Shown here: one piece after another, positions 17,340 through 25,217 of the stretch
Position numbering within the stretch: the stretch's first letter is position 1
Layout of the letters: each line of letters begins with the position of its first letter
Origin: ZC4RG35 sp036375695
GTDB taxonomy: Bacteria; Actinomycetota; Acidimicrobiia; Spongiisociales; ZC4RG35
Direction: 5' to 3'
Assembly (NCBI GenBank): GCA_036375695.1
Contig: DASVBU010000044.1
Span: 1 to 46,126, forward strand
DNA: 46,126 nucleotides
The notes under the pieces: model-generated
Seen by the model: the letters and a program-made list of their open reading frames with translations, nothing else
Told to the model about the DNA's origin: nothing
Databases searched by the model: none
Position numbers and translations under genes: made by a program

Positions 17340-18794
17340 CTACTGCGGGTGGGGGCGGTGACGGTCCACCACGCGCAGCACCTCCGACACGTCCATCTCG
17401 GGGAACGGGTCGGGCGCCATGAGCCCGAGGATGCGCTGTTGCGCCCGTGCGTGGACGATCACCGTCCCCTCGTACCGTTCCGCCAGGTCCGGTGGCGGCG
17501 TGCGGCAGCAGGAAGGATCGGGGCACGTGGAGGACTCGCGATTGGCGGTCTCCCGGCCGCGGAACCACTGGGCCTGGTCGAAGGGGACCCCGAGGGTCAC
17601 GGCGAGGCTGGGCACACGGCCCTCCTCGATGTGCGTGACGCAGAAGTAGGTCCCGGCCGGCGTGTCCGTGTACTGCCGATGGGTGGCGTAGCGGTCCTCC
17701 GAGCGGAACGTCACCTGCGACCCCCAGCGGCGACAGAGACGTTGGGTCTCGATGCCGCCGTGCTCGTCGCGGGGCACCGGGGCACCGTCGTTGACCATCC
17801 CCTTGATCACCGTCCCGACCTCGTCGCTGACCACGATGTGCGAGGCGATGCCCAGGTGCCGATGCGCCAGGTTGGCCATCCGCCATGCGGCCATCTCGTA
17901 GGAGACGTAGAACAGCTCCTTCAGGTCCTCGACATCGAGGTCACGTTCCCGTTTCGCCTCGTCGAGGTGCTCCACGGCGGCGTCTTCGGGGATCAAGACC
18001 GCCGCGGCGAAGTACGCGGCCTCCATCCTCTGGCGGAGGAACGTGTCCAGGTCCGGGTCGGGCTCGTGTCCGAGGAGGAAGGCACCAAAGGTCTGTACGA
18101 GTGCCTTGCGAGCCTGCCGGGTGCGTAGCTCATTCCGCTGCGCGATGTAGACCCGCCGCGCCTCGGTGTCGATGATGGACCGGGCGAACCCGGGCATGTC
18201 GGGGATGGAGACGATCTCGAAACCGAGGTGCGCCGCGAGGTCGAGGAGGTTGCGGGAGGAGAACGGCGTCGGGCCCTCGTGACGCGCCGCCCGGAGCGCC
18301 GCCGCCGCGGCCTCCTCGACATGGGGGAGGTAGCCCCTGGTCTCACCGAGGAGGCCGTGTACCGCACCGTTGGCGCGTCGGACCTCGTCCGAACCCGCAG
18401 ATTCGAGACCGGATCGCTCCCGCAGGGCGCGCTGCAGACCGACGATGTAGGACAGGGTGGTGTTGTCCAGTTTGGCTCCCGGCTTGACGGTTGGCAGGTC
18501 CAGGGTGTCGAAGAGGGCCGTCTCCTGGAACCGAAGCACTTCGATCTCCATGGCATCGCGCCGGGTCGGCGGGGTGTGATCGAGCAGCTGCGCCGGATCG
18601 ACCGAGAGGGCGGAGGCCAGTTCCATGACCAGGCTGAGACGTGGCTCCTTCTTCCCGTTCTCCAGGAGCGAGAGGTACGGGGCGGGCTTTCCCACCTTCT
18701 CGCCCAACTCCTCGAGGGTGAGGTTGGCGGTCTTGCGGTGGAAGCGGAGCCGTCGGCCCAAGACCAGCGGATCCAGGTTCGGGGTTTTGCTCAT
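17340..18794 (-). CDS. RamB/ScfR-type XRE regulator of acyl-CoA or acetate metabolism
   Basis: A 484-residue regulator. An N-terminal XRE HTH spans about residues 6-65 ('LGRRLRFHRKTANLTLEELGEKVG', 'PYLSLLENGKKEP'). A middle ImmA/IrrE-like segment has the His of its HExxH motif lost, so it is not a protease. A C-terminal DUF2083 domain has clustered Cys ('STCPDPSCCRTPPP'). This is the architecture of RamB and ScfR, which control acetate and glyoxylate genes in other actinobacteria. It diverges directly from aceB-aceA, which strongly supports that role. I chose ATG 18794 because GGGGAG precedes it; a TTG at 18806 is less likely. Confidence 0.9.
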   Translation of the reverse strand: MSKTPNLDPLVLGRRLRFHRKTANLTLEELGEKVGKPAPYLSLLENGKKEPRLSLVMELASALSVDPAQLLDHTPPTRRDAMEIEVLRFQETALFDTLDLPTVKPGAKLDNTTLSYIVGLQRALRERSGLESAGSDEVRRANGAVHGLLGETRGYLPHVEEAAAAALRAARHEGPTPFSSRNLLDLAAHLGFEIVSIPDMPGFARSIIDTEARRVYIAQRNELRTRQARKALVQTFGAFLLGHEPDPDLDTFLRQRMEAAYFAAAVLIPEDAAVEHLDEAKRERDLDVEDLKELFYVSYEMAAWRMANLAHRHLGIASHIVVSDEVGTVIKGMVNDGAPVPRDEHGGIETQRLCRRWGSQVTFRSEDRYATHRQYTDTPAGTYFCVTHIEEGRVPSLAVTLGVPFDQAQWFRGRETANRESSTCPDPSCCRTPPPDLAERYEGTVIVHARAQQRILGLMAPDPFPEMDVSEVLRVVDRHRPHPQ

Positions 18795-18810
18795 TCCTCT
18801 CCCCAATCGA

Positions 18811-18826
18811 AAGATCGACTGATCTT
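18811..18826. promoter_or_regulatory. Palindrome in the regulator-aceB gap, candidate operator
   Basis: AAGATC (18811-18816), GACT, GATCTT (18821-18826) form a perfect 6-bp inverted repeat in the 84-base divergent gap. It lies about 16 bases from the regulator ATG and overlaps a TTATCT element before aceB. Both promoters could be controlled from it. The sequence is not the published RamB motif, so the link is positional. Confidence 0.5.
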
Positions 18827-18878
18827 ATCTCGGCAAATGGGAGTGCGGGTCGGATCGCTGGGAAAACACTGCGTGCTT

Positions 18879-20432
18879 ATGAACCAGTTCCATGACAGCG
18901 CCGTCGAGCGCCGGGTGATGACCCCCGACGCCGTGGCCTTCCTCGTCGACCTGGAGCGGGAGTTCGGCTGGCGACGCGGGCGAATCCTCGCCGCCAGGGA
19001 GATGCGTCAGCATCGCATCAACGCCGGGGAGCGCCCGAATTTCCCACCCGACACCGAGAGGATCAGGGCCGACGACTGGATGATCGCCCCCGTCCCTCCG
19101 GATCTGCACGACCGTCGGGTGGAGATAACCGGCCCGGTCGACCGGAAGATGATGATCAACGCCCTCAACTCGGGCGCCCGTGTCTTCATGGCGGACTTCG
19201 AAGACGCCACCACCCCGACCTGGGACAACCTGATGCACGGGCATGTCAACCTGGTGGATGCCTACCGGGGAGAGATCAGCCTCGAGACCGAGGACCGGGT
19301 CTATGAGTTGGCCGACGACCCCGCCACCCTGATGGTCCGGCCCCGGGGTTGGCATCTGGCGGAGAAGCACTTTCTCGTCGACGGCGTCCCCATGTCGGCG
19401 TCGCTGTTCGACTTCGGGCTCTACATGTTCCACGGTGGCAGGGAGGCGATCGCCGCGGGGTCCGGCCCCTACCTCTACCTCCCCAAGTTGGAGTCCCACC
19501 ACGAGGCCCGCTTCTGGAACGACGTGTTCGTGTGGTCCCAGGACCGGCTCGGCATCCCGCAGGGAACCATCAAGGCCACCGTCCTCATCGAGACGATCCT
19601 CGCCGCCTTCGAGATGGACGAGATCCTGTACGAACTGCGGGACCACTCGGCTGGACTCAACGCCGGACGGTGGGACTACATCTTCTCGCTGGTCAAGAAG
19701 TTCCACGGCGAGCCGGCGTTCGTGCTCCCCGACCGCTCGCAGGTGACGATGACGGTTCCCTTCATGAAGGCGTACTGCGACCTCCTGGTCGCCACCTGTC
19801 ACCGCAGGGGCGCACATGCCATGGGTGGGATGTCGGCGTTCATCCCCAACCGGCGCGACCCGGCGGCGACCGAACGGGCACTGCGCGAGGTCGAGGCCGA
19901 CAAGGCACGGGAGGCAGAGGCCGGCTTCGACGGCACATGGGTCGCACACCCGGACCTGGTCCCGGTGGCCATGGCCGAGTTCGACCGGATCCTCGGCGAT
20001 CGGCCCAATCAGATCCACCGGCTCCGAGACGATGTCGAGGTCACCGCCGAGGACCTCCTCGACCTCGACTTCCCGGGTCAGGTCACGCTCGAAGGTGTCC
20101 GCAGCAACGTCTCGGTCGGTATCCGCTACCTGGCGGCGTGGCTCGCCGGCTCGGGCGCGGTGGCCCTGGACAACCTCATGGAGGACGCCGCCACCGCAGA
20201 GATCTCCCGATCCCAGATCTGGCAGTGGGTCCGGCATGGTGTCGCCACACAGGACGGGCAACCGGTCGACGAGGCCCTCGTGCGGAGTCTCTCCGCCGAA
20301 GTCGTCGAGAGCGAGCAGCGGGGCCCGTTCGCCGAGCGCATCGAAGAGGCCCGCAAGGTCTTCGAGGAGGTCGCTCTCGGCGACGAGTTCATCGACTTCC
20401 TGACCCTGGCCGCCTACGAACTGATCAACTGA
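18879..20432 (+). CDS. aceB: Malate synthase A
   Basis: A 517-residue malate synthase A, which condenses glyoxylate with acetyl-CoA to malate. The family blocks are present: 'DRRVEITGPVDRKMMINALNSGA' (about residues 75-97), 'MADFEDATTPTWDN', 'LMVRPRGWHLAEKH', and the catalytic 'LMEDAATAEISRSQIWQW' with its acid Asp. The start is uncertain: ATG 18879 gives the usual spacing to the first conserved block. An in-frame ATG at 18837 would lie six bases after TTATCT. It is followed 11 bases later by aceA and divergent from the RamB-like regulator. Confidence 0.96.
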   Translation: MNQFHDSAVERRVMTPDAVAFLVDLEREFGWRRGRILAAREMRQHRINAGERPNFPPDTERIRADDWMIAPVPPDLHDRRVEITGPVDRKMMINALNSGARVFMADFEDATTPTWDNLMHGHVNLVDAYRGEISLETEDRVYELADDPATLMVRPRGWHLAEKHFLVDGVPMSASLFDFGLYMFHGGREAIAAGSGPYLYLPKLESHHEARFWNDVFVWSQDRLGIPQGTIKATVLIETILAAFEMDEILYELRDHSAGLNAGRWDYIFSLVKKFHGEPAFVLPDRSQVTMTVPFMKAYCDLLVATCHRRGAHAMGGMSAFIPNRRDPAATERALREVEADKAREAEAGFDGTWVAHPDLVPVAMAEFDRILGDRPNQIHRLRDDVEVTAEDLLDLDFPGQVTLEGVRSNVSVGIRYLAAWLAGSGAVALDNLMEDAATAEISRSQIWQWVRHGVATQDGQPVDEALVRSLSAEVVESEQRGPFAERIEEARKVFEEVALGDEFIDFLTLAAYELIN

Positions 20433-20443
20433 GGAGACAGGAC

Positions 20444-21721
20444 ATGGACCGGATCCGCACCGCCACCGAGGAACTCGCCCGCGAGTGGGCCACCGACCCC
20501 CGCTGGGCCCGGGTCTCCCGCGACTACACCGCCGGAGACGTGGTCCGACTCCGGGGGAGCCTCCGGGAGGAGCGCACCCTGGCCCGGCGCATGGCCGAGA
20601 AGCTCTGGGAGGAGCTCGGCGACTCCGACTATGTCAACGCCCTCGGCGCCCTCTCCGGCGGTCAGGCGGTGCAGATGGTCAAGGCAGGCCTGCGGGCGAT
20701 CTACGTCTCCGGCTGGCAGGTGGCCGGCGACGGCAATCTCGCCGGTGAGGTCTATCCCGATCAGTCCCTCTATCCGGCCAACTCCGCGCCCGCCATGGTG
20801 GGACGGGTCAACAACGCCCTACGACGCGCCGACCAGATCCACTGGGCCGAGGGCGAGGACGGCATCGACTGGTTCGTCCCTATCGTCGCCGACGCCGAGG
20901 CCGGCTTCGGCGGCCCGCTCAACGTCTTCGAGTTGACCAAGGCGTTCATCGACGCCGGCGCCGCCGGGATCCACCTCGAGGACCAGCTGGCGTCGGAGAA
21001 GAAGTGCGGCCACATGGGCGGCAAGGTGCTCGTCCCGACCAGCCAGCACATCCGCAGCCTCCAGGCGGCCCGACTCGCCTCCGACGTGATGGGCGTGCCC
21101 ACGATCATCGTCGCCCGGACCGACGCCGACTCGGCGACGCTGCTCACCTCCGATGTCGACGAGCGAGACCGGGAGTTCGTCACCGGGGAGCGGACGCCTG
21201 AGGGCTTCTTCAGGGTCACCGGCGGGCTGGAGTCGGCCATCGCCCGCGGGCTGGCCTATGCGCCGTACGCCGACCTGTTGTGGTGTGAGACCTCGAAGCC
21301 CGACCTCGAAGAGGCGAAACGGTTCGCCGACGCCATCCATGCCGAGTTCCCCCACATGATGCTGGCGTACAACTGCTCGCCCTCGTTCAACTGGTCGAAG
21401 CATCTCGACCCGGACACCATCGCCTCGTTCCAAAAGGAGCTGGGGGCGATGGGGTACCGGTTCCAGTTCATCACGCTGGCCGGCTTTCACGCGCTGAACG
21501 CCTCGATGTTCGAGCTGGCGCGCGGCTACGCCGAGAGCGGCATGTCCGCATATGTGACGCTGCAGAACCGCGAGTTCGAGCTGGAGGACGAGGGCTACAC
21601 GGCGACCCGGCATCAGCGCGAGGTGGGTGCCGGCTACTTCGACCTGGTCAGCCAGGCGCTGGCCAACGGCCGGGCCTCGACGCTCGCCCTGGTGGGGAGC
21701 ACCGAGGAAGCGCAGTTCTGA
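20444..21721 (+). CDS. aceA: Isocitrate lyase
   Basis: A 425-residue isocitrate lyase that splits isocitrate to glyoxylate and succinate, the first glyoxylate-shunt step. The signature KKCGH, with the catalytic Cys at residue 189, lies at 186-190 (KKCGHMGGK). The Mg-binding 'WFVPIVADAEAGFGG' (about 143-157) and 'LAYNCSPSFNWSKHL' are also present. GAGGAG lies just before the ATG, 11 bases after aceB, so the pair is an operon. The length matches the short bacterial class. Expression is expected on acetate or fatty acids. Confidence 0.97.
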   Translation: MDRIRTATEELAREWATDPRWARVSRDYTAGDVVRLRGSLREERTLARRMAEKLWEELGDSDYVNALGALSGGQAVQMVKAGLRAIYVSGWQVAGDGNLAGEVYPDQSLYPANSAPAMVGRVNNALRRADQIHWAEGEDGIDWFVPIVADAEAGFGGPLNVFELTKAFIDAGAAGIHLEDQLASEKKCGHMGGKVLVPTSQHIRSLQAARLASDVMGVPTIIVARTDADSATLLTSDVDERDREFVTGERTPEGFFRVTGGLESAIARGLAYAPYADLLWCETSKPDLEEAKRFADAIHAEFPHMMLAYNCSPSFNWSKHLDPDTIASFQKELGAMGYRFQFITLAGFHALNASMFELARGYAESGMSAYVTLQNREFELEDEGYTATRHQREVGAGYFDLVSQALANGRASTLALVGSTEEAQF

Positions 21722-21726
21722 CCATC

Positions 21727-21756
21727 GGTTCCCCGAGCCGGGTGGCTCGGGGAACC
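21727..21756. terminator. 13-bp bidirectional hairpin between aceA and the sigma factor gene
   Basis: GGTTCCCCGAGCC (21727-21739) pairs perfectly with 21744-21756 around a GGGT loop. It lies between the convergent stops at 21721 and 21761, so it can serve both genes. There is no T run. Confidence 0.75.
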
Positions 21757-21760
21757 TGGT

Positions 21761-22699
21761 TCAGGCGGCCCGGAGCTCTTCGACGTCGGCCAGCTTCTCA
21801 GCCAGCTGCTTGGTGGCCTCGGAGATGAGCTGACGCACCTGGTGCTCGGGCATGTCGATCTCGGAGGCGATGTACGACACGGTCGCAGGAGCCTCACCGG
21901 TCATGCCGAACCGGAGCTCGAGGACCCGGCGATGGGTCTCGGGCAGCTCGGCCAGCGCCCGGTGGACGGCCTCGGCGAGGACCCGGGCTTCGACCTCGGC
22001 AGCGGTGTCCTGGGTCTCGTCGTCGGCGATGAAGTCGGCCAGGACGGCGCCGTCCTCACCGACCGGGGTCTCCAGGGCCACGGTGCTGACCGCGGCGGCC
22101 GCCCGCTCGACATCGGAGACCGAGAGCCCGGTCTCGTCGGCGATCTCCTCGTAGGTCGGGGTACGACCCAGCTTGCCCCGGAGCTCATCGGCGGAGCGAC
22201 GGACCGTGGGGATGATCTCGAACACCCCGGTGGGGACCCGGATGTTGTCGCTGAGATTGGCCTGGGCGCGCTGCATCGCCTGGCGGATCCACCAGGTGGC
22301 GTAGGTCGAGAACTTGAAGCCCTTCCTCCAGTCGAAGCGCTCCACCGCCGTGATCAGGCCGAGGTTCCCCTCCTGGATCAGGTCGAGCATGGACACGCTG
22401 CCACCGGCGTACCGACGGGCGTTGGCGACCACGAGACGGAGGTTGGCCTCGACGAAGCGCTGGCGCGCCCTCTCACCGGCGCGGACCAGCTTCTGGAGAC
22501 GCACTCGCTCCGTCGGGTCGAGGTCCTCGTCCGAATCGAGCCGCTGACGCGCCTCGTTCCCCGCCTCCATCGCCTGGGCGAGCTGGACTTCCTCGTCGGC
22601 GGTGAGCAGATCATGCCGCGAGATCTCGTCCAGATAGAGGGCGAGGTGGTCGGACGTCAGGGTGTCCTGTCGGTGGGTGTTTCGATTCATTTCAACCAT
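21761..22699 (-). CDS. Group 2 RNA polymerase sigma factor (sigma-70, no region 1.1)
   Basis: A 312-residue sigma-70 factor with region 1.2 ('DHLALYLDEISRHDLLTADEEV', about residues 18-39). Region 2 includes 'MLDLIQEGNLGLITAVERFDWRKGFKFSTYATWWIRQAM' (cited by parts). Regions 3 and 4 follow, with 'LPETHRRVLELRFGM' and a final HTH. It lacks the long N-terminal region of the housekeeping factor, which suggests an alternative SigB/HrdB-like factor. The ATG at 22699 follows AAGGATGC. A perfect LexA-type box lies directly upstream (22709-22722), which suggests DNA-damage control. Target promoters are unknown. Confidence 0.93.
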   Translation of the reverse strand: MVEMNRNTHRQDTLTSDHLALYLDEISRHDLLTADEEVQLAQAMEAGNEARQRLDSDEDLDPTERVRLQKLVRAGERARQRFVEANLRLVVANARRYAGGSVSMLDLIQEGNLGLITAVERFDWRKGFKFSTYATWWIRQAMQRAQANLSDNIRVPTGVFEIIPTVRRSADELRGKLGRTPTYEEIADETGLSVSDVERAAAAVSTVALETPVGEDGAVLADFIADDETQDTAAEVEARVLAEAVHRALAELPETHRRVLELRFGMTGEAPATVSYIASEIDMPEHQVRQLISEATKQLAEKLADVEELRAA

Positions 22700-22708
22700 G
22701 CATCCTTA

Positions 22709-22722
22709 CGAACGCCTGTTCG
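22709..22722 (-). promoter_or_regulatory. LexA-type SOS box before the sigma factor
   Basis: CGAAC-n4-GTTCG, a perfect 5-bp inverted repeat with the Gram-positive and actinobacterial LexA spacing, lies nine bases upstream of the sigma factor ATG. On the coding strand the spacer is AGGC, fitting the R-N-R-Y preference. Confidence 0.6.
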
Positions 22723-22821
22723 CAACCGGGGATTCCATGTTTTCCTGGGTTTCTGGGGCGTTCGGGGTGCGCCTTGTCGCACCGTCAACGAGTGAGACGC
22801 TAACCGGGGCCAGATGGTTCC

Positions 22822-22843
22822 ACCAGGGGATTTGGCCCCTGGT
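22822..22843 (-). terminator. 8-bp hairpin after the DksA/TraR gene
   Basis: ACCAGGGG (22822-22829) pairs with 22836-22843 around a six-base loop, three bases past the DksA/TraR-like stop. It separates that gene from the sigma factor promoter region. Confidence 0.6.
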
Positions 22844-22846
22844 CGT

Positions 22847-23167
22847 CTAGGCGCATCGCACACAGAGAGCCGTAGCGGGCAGCGCCTCGAGCCTGGCCGG
22901 GGCGATCGGCTCGCCGCATCGATCGCATACCCCGTAGGTACCCTCGCCAATCTTCTCCAGGGCACGGTCGATGTCGGCGATCGAGGCGGCCAGCGACCGG
23001 GCCGTGGCGGTGGTGGCGAGCCTCTCCACCGCCTCGGTGGTCCCGTCGCCGACCCGCTTCCCGAAGGACACGGTCGCGCCCTCTGCGGGTGGCTCGGTGA
23101 GCCGCTCCAACTCGGAGACCAGTTGGGCGCGCCGGTCGCGGAGCTCGGTGGCGATGTCTCCTGGCAT
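22847..23167 (-). CDS. DksA/TraR-type C4 zinc finger protein
   Basis: A 106-residue protein: an N-terminal coiled-coil-like helix, then a C-terminal zinc finger with 'YGVCDRCGEPIAPARLEALPATALCVRCA', giving C-x2-C and C-x2-C ligands. Proteins of this type bind RNA polymerase's secondary channel or resemble it; here the helix is short. ATG 23167 has TACCCT (minus, 23175-23180) seven bases before it, so it is leaderless. A longer frame opening at 23335 overlaps amt and is rejected. It is 22 bases beyond amt but on the same strand. Confidence 0.87.
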   Translation of the reverse strand: MPGDIATELRDRRAQLVSELERLTEPPAEGATVSFGKRVGDGTTEAVERLATTATARSLAASIADIDRALEKIGEGTYGVCDRCGEPIAPARLEALPATALCVRCA

Positions 23168-23174
23168 CCATCCG

Positions 23175-23180
23175 AGGGTA
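23175..23180 (-). promoter_or_regulatory. -10-like TACCCT for the DksA/TraR gene
   Basis: TACCCT on the minus strand is seven bases before the ATG at 23167. Confidence 0.45.
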
Positions 23181-23189
23181 GGCCTCCGG

Positions 23190-24443
23190 CTAGGAGGCAG
23201 CCGCTTCCGCCATGGTCGGTTCGACGGAGCCGGTGGGCTCCGGGACGTATGCCTGCTCGCCGTGCTCGGCGAGGTCGAGGCCGGACTTCTCCACCGTCTC
23301 GGCCACCCGAACACCGATCGCTCGGTCCAGGACACGGAGGATCAGGGTGGTGACCACGAAGCAGTAGGCGATCGTGCCCAGGTTGCCCACGAGCTGGGCG
23401 ACGAACAGCCTCGTTCCGCCACCCAGCAACAGGCCGGCGAGGAAGTTGCCACCGAAGAAGGCGGGGTCGGCGAGGAGGCCGACGCCGAGGGACCCGACCA
23501 GGCCACCGGCGAAATGGACCCCGACGACGTCCATGGCGTCGTCGTAGCCGAGTCTCGTCTTCAGTGAGACGGCCCAGTAGCAGGCGGCGCCGGCGGCGCC
23601 GCCGATCACGATGGGTGACATCCCGGCCACGAACCCGGCGGCGGGCGTTATGGCGACGAGGCCGGCGACCACGCCGGAGGCGGCCCCGACGTTGGTGACG
23701 TGGCCGGTCTGTGCCTTCTCGATCAGCACCCAGGCGAGACCGGCGGCGGACGCCGCCAGGAACGTGTTGAGGAACGCCTGTAACGCCTGACCGTTGGCCG
23801 CCAGGGCGGACCCGGCGTTGAACCCGAACCACCCGAACCAGAGAATCCCCGCTCCCAGCATCACCAGCGGTATCGAATGCGGTGCGCTCACGTGTTCGGG
23901 CCGGCTCCGGCGACGGCCCAGCACGAGCACCGCCGCCAGGGCGGCGACGCCTGCGTTGACGTGGATCGCCGTCCCACCGGCGAAGTCGAGCGCCCCCAGG
24001 TCCGCGATCCACCCTCCGTAGACCCATTTGAACACCGGGACGAACACGAGGAGGAACCAGGCGACGGAGAAGGCCATCCACGCGGCGAACCTCATACGGC
24101 CGGCCACCGCACCCGAGATCAGGGCCGGTGTGATCACGGCGAACATCCCGAGGAACGCCACGGTGAGGAGACCGGCGCCGCCGTCCTCACCCGTGATGCC
24201 CAGTCCCCGGAGGAAAGCAAGGTCCAGGTTGCCGATCAGGGCGCCGTCGCCCGACTGAGCGAGCGAGTAGCCGAACACGGCCCAGAGAACCGGGATCGCC
24301 AGGAGGCACCAGAAGTTCATGGCGATCATGTTCCCGACATTGCGGGTCCGATCCATGCCTCCGTAGAACAGGGCCAGGCCCGGGGTCATGAACAGAACCA
24401 GGGCCGCCGAGGCCAAAACCCATGCCACGTCGCCGGCGTTCAT
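23190..24443 (-). CDS. amt: Ammonium transporter
   Basis: A 417-residue Amt/MEP/Rh channel with about eleven helices that conducts ammonium across the membrane. Hallmarks are 'LALFYGGMDRTRNVGNMIAMNFW', 'GGWIADLGALDFAGGTAIHVNAGVAAL' (the signature with its central His at about residue 162) and the later 'VHFAGGLVGSLGVGL' pore His. No glnB/PII gene follows, unlike many amt operons. A perfect AGGAGG precedes the ATG at 24443. GlnR-like half sites fill the upstream gap, so nitrogen control is likely. Confidence 0.96.
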   Translation of the reverse strand: MNAGDVAWVLASAALVLFMTPGLALFYGGMDRTRNVGNMIAMNFWCLLAIPVLWAVFGYSLAQSGDGALIGNLDLAFLRGLGITGEDGGAGLLTVAFLGMFAVITPALISGAVAGRMRFAAWMAFSVAWFLLVFVPVFKWVYGGWIADLGALDFAGGTAIHVNAGVAALAAVLVLGRRRSRPEHVSAPHSIPLVMLGAGILWFGWFGFNAGSALAANGQALQAFLNTFLAASAAGLAWVLIEKAQTGHVTNVGAASGVVAGLVAITPAAGFVAGMSPIVIGGAAGAACYWAVSLKTRLGYDDAMDVVGVHFAGGLVGSLGVGLLADPAFFGGNFLAGLLLGGGTRLFVAQLVGNLGTIAYCFVVTTLILRVLDRAIGVRVAETVEKSGLDLAEHGEQAYVPEPTGSVEPTMAEAAAS

Positions 24444-24475
24444 CGCTCCTCCTCTGTCGGGACCGGTCGCAGCGT

Positions 24476-24556
24476 GACACCGATGTGTTTCCGATCTGTT
24501 GCCACCGCTATAAAGGTCGATTACCGCAGTGTTTCCCCGATCGACGGGAATGTTTC
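24476..24556 (-). promoter_or_regulatory. GlnR-like half-site array upstream of amt
   Basis: Read on the minus strand, GAAAC appears three times in the right spacing to be GlnR boxes (GTnAC-n6-GAAAC repeats). The best copy is GCAAC-n6-GAAAC-n6-GTGTC (24476-24502). Others are GAAAC-n6-GTAAT (24520-24535) and GAAAC-n6-GTCGA (24541-24556). GlnR is the actinobacterial nitrogen regulator. The match to the consensus is imperfect and the regulator is inferred. Confidence 0.5.
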
Positions 24557-24565
24557 GAGAGGGGG

Positions 24566-24594
24566 TTGACACCTGGCCGACATTGGGGCATAGT
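24566..24594 (+). promoter_or_regulatory. TetR gene promoter
   Basis: A perfect -35 TTGACA (24566-24571) is 17 bases from -10 CATAGT (24589-24594). Transcription would start near 24601, in the middle of the inverted repeat at 24593-24612, which overlaps the -10. Confidence 0.65.
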
Positions 24595-24612
24595 TCGGTC
24601 GAACGACCGAAC
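24593..24612. promoter_or_regulatory. TetR operator, 9-bp inverted repeat
   Basis: GTTCGGTCG (24593-24601) and CGACCGAAC (24604-24612) form a perfect 9-bp inverted repeat around AA, overlapping the -10 and the expected start site. It sits 14 bases before the TetR ATG. Its right half recurs exactly at 28249-28262, before osmC. Autorepression is the simplest reading. Confidence 0.8.
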
Positions 24613-24626
24613 AGGAGACCATCGGC

Positions 24627-25217
24627 ATGACCGCCGAGCAGAGCACCAGGGCCACCATCCTCGAAGCCGCCAAGCACACCTTGCTCGGAGTGGGGTACGC
24701 CGGTCTGTCCACCCGGAAGATCGCCGAGATCGCGGGTGTCCCGCTCAGCCAGATCCACTATCACTTCGGGTCCAAACAGGGCCTGGTGCTCAGTCTCCTC
24801 GCCGAGGAGAACGAGAGGCTGCTGCAGCGTCAACGGGCCATGTACGCCGAGGATCTCCCGCTGTGGAAGCAATGGGAGCAGGCATGCGACTTCCTCGAGG
24901 ACGACCTTGCATCCGGCTACGTGCGGGTCTTGCAGGAGATGACCGCCGCTGGTTGGAGCGATCCGGAGATCGCGGCCGCCGTCCGTCAGATGGTCGCAGG
25001 GTGGTTCCGTGTCCTCTCCGAGGTGGCCGAACGTGCCGCGGAGCGGATCGGCGGTCTCGGGCCGTTCACCGCTGCCGAGGCCGGCGTCCTGGCCGGGGCG
25101 CCGTTCCTGGCCATCGAGTCCCTGATACTCCTCGGCTTCGAGGAGAAGGTTCTCCCGATGCGATCCGCGTTGCGGAGGTTCGGCGAGCTCCTCCGCGGCC
25201 TGGAAGAGGGCCGATGA
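24627..25217 (+). CDS. TetR/AcrR family repressor
   Basis: A 196-residue TetR protein. The HTH at about residues 7-55 is clear ('RATILEAAKHTLLGVGYAGLSTRKIAEIAGVPLSQIHYHFGSK' given in part). The C-terminal ligand domain has no recognisable type. AGGAGA precedes the ATG. Its operator overlaps its own promoter and recurs upstream of the osmC-FAD genes, so it probably controls the whole block. Its TGA overlaps the next ATG (ATGA). The ligand is unknown. Confidence 0.93.
   Translation: MTAEQSTRATILEAAKHTLLGVGYAGLSTRKIAEIAGVPLSQIHYHFGSKQGLVLSLLAEENERLLQRQRAMYAEDLPLWKQWEQACDFLEDDLASGYVRVLQEMTAAGWSDPEIAAAVRQMVAGWFRVLSEVAERAAERIGGLGPFTAAEAGVLAGAPFLAIESLILLGFEEKVLPMRSALRRFGELLRGLEEGR

Noticed and set aside
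18228..18878. Extension of malate synthase upstream of 18879
   Set aside because: It overlaps the divergent regulator and has no similarity to malate synthase. Only the short extension to 18837 remains possible.
19349..20443. Extension of isocitrate lyase into aceB
   Set aside because: It lies out of frame inside aceB; GAGGAG before 20444 fixes the start.
22687..24081. 464-residue frame opposite amt and overlapping the DksA/TraR gene
   Set aside because: It is an Arg/Gly-rich shadow with no domain.
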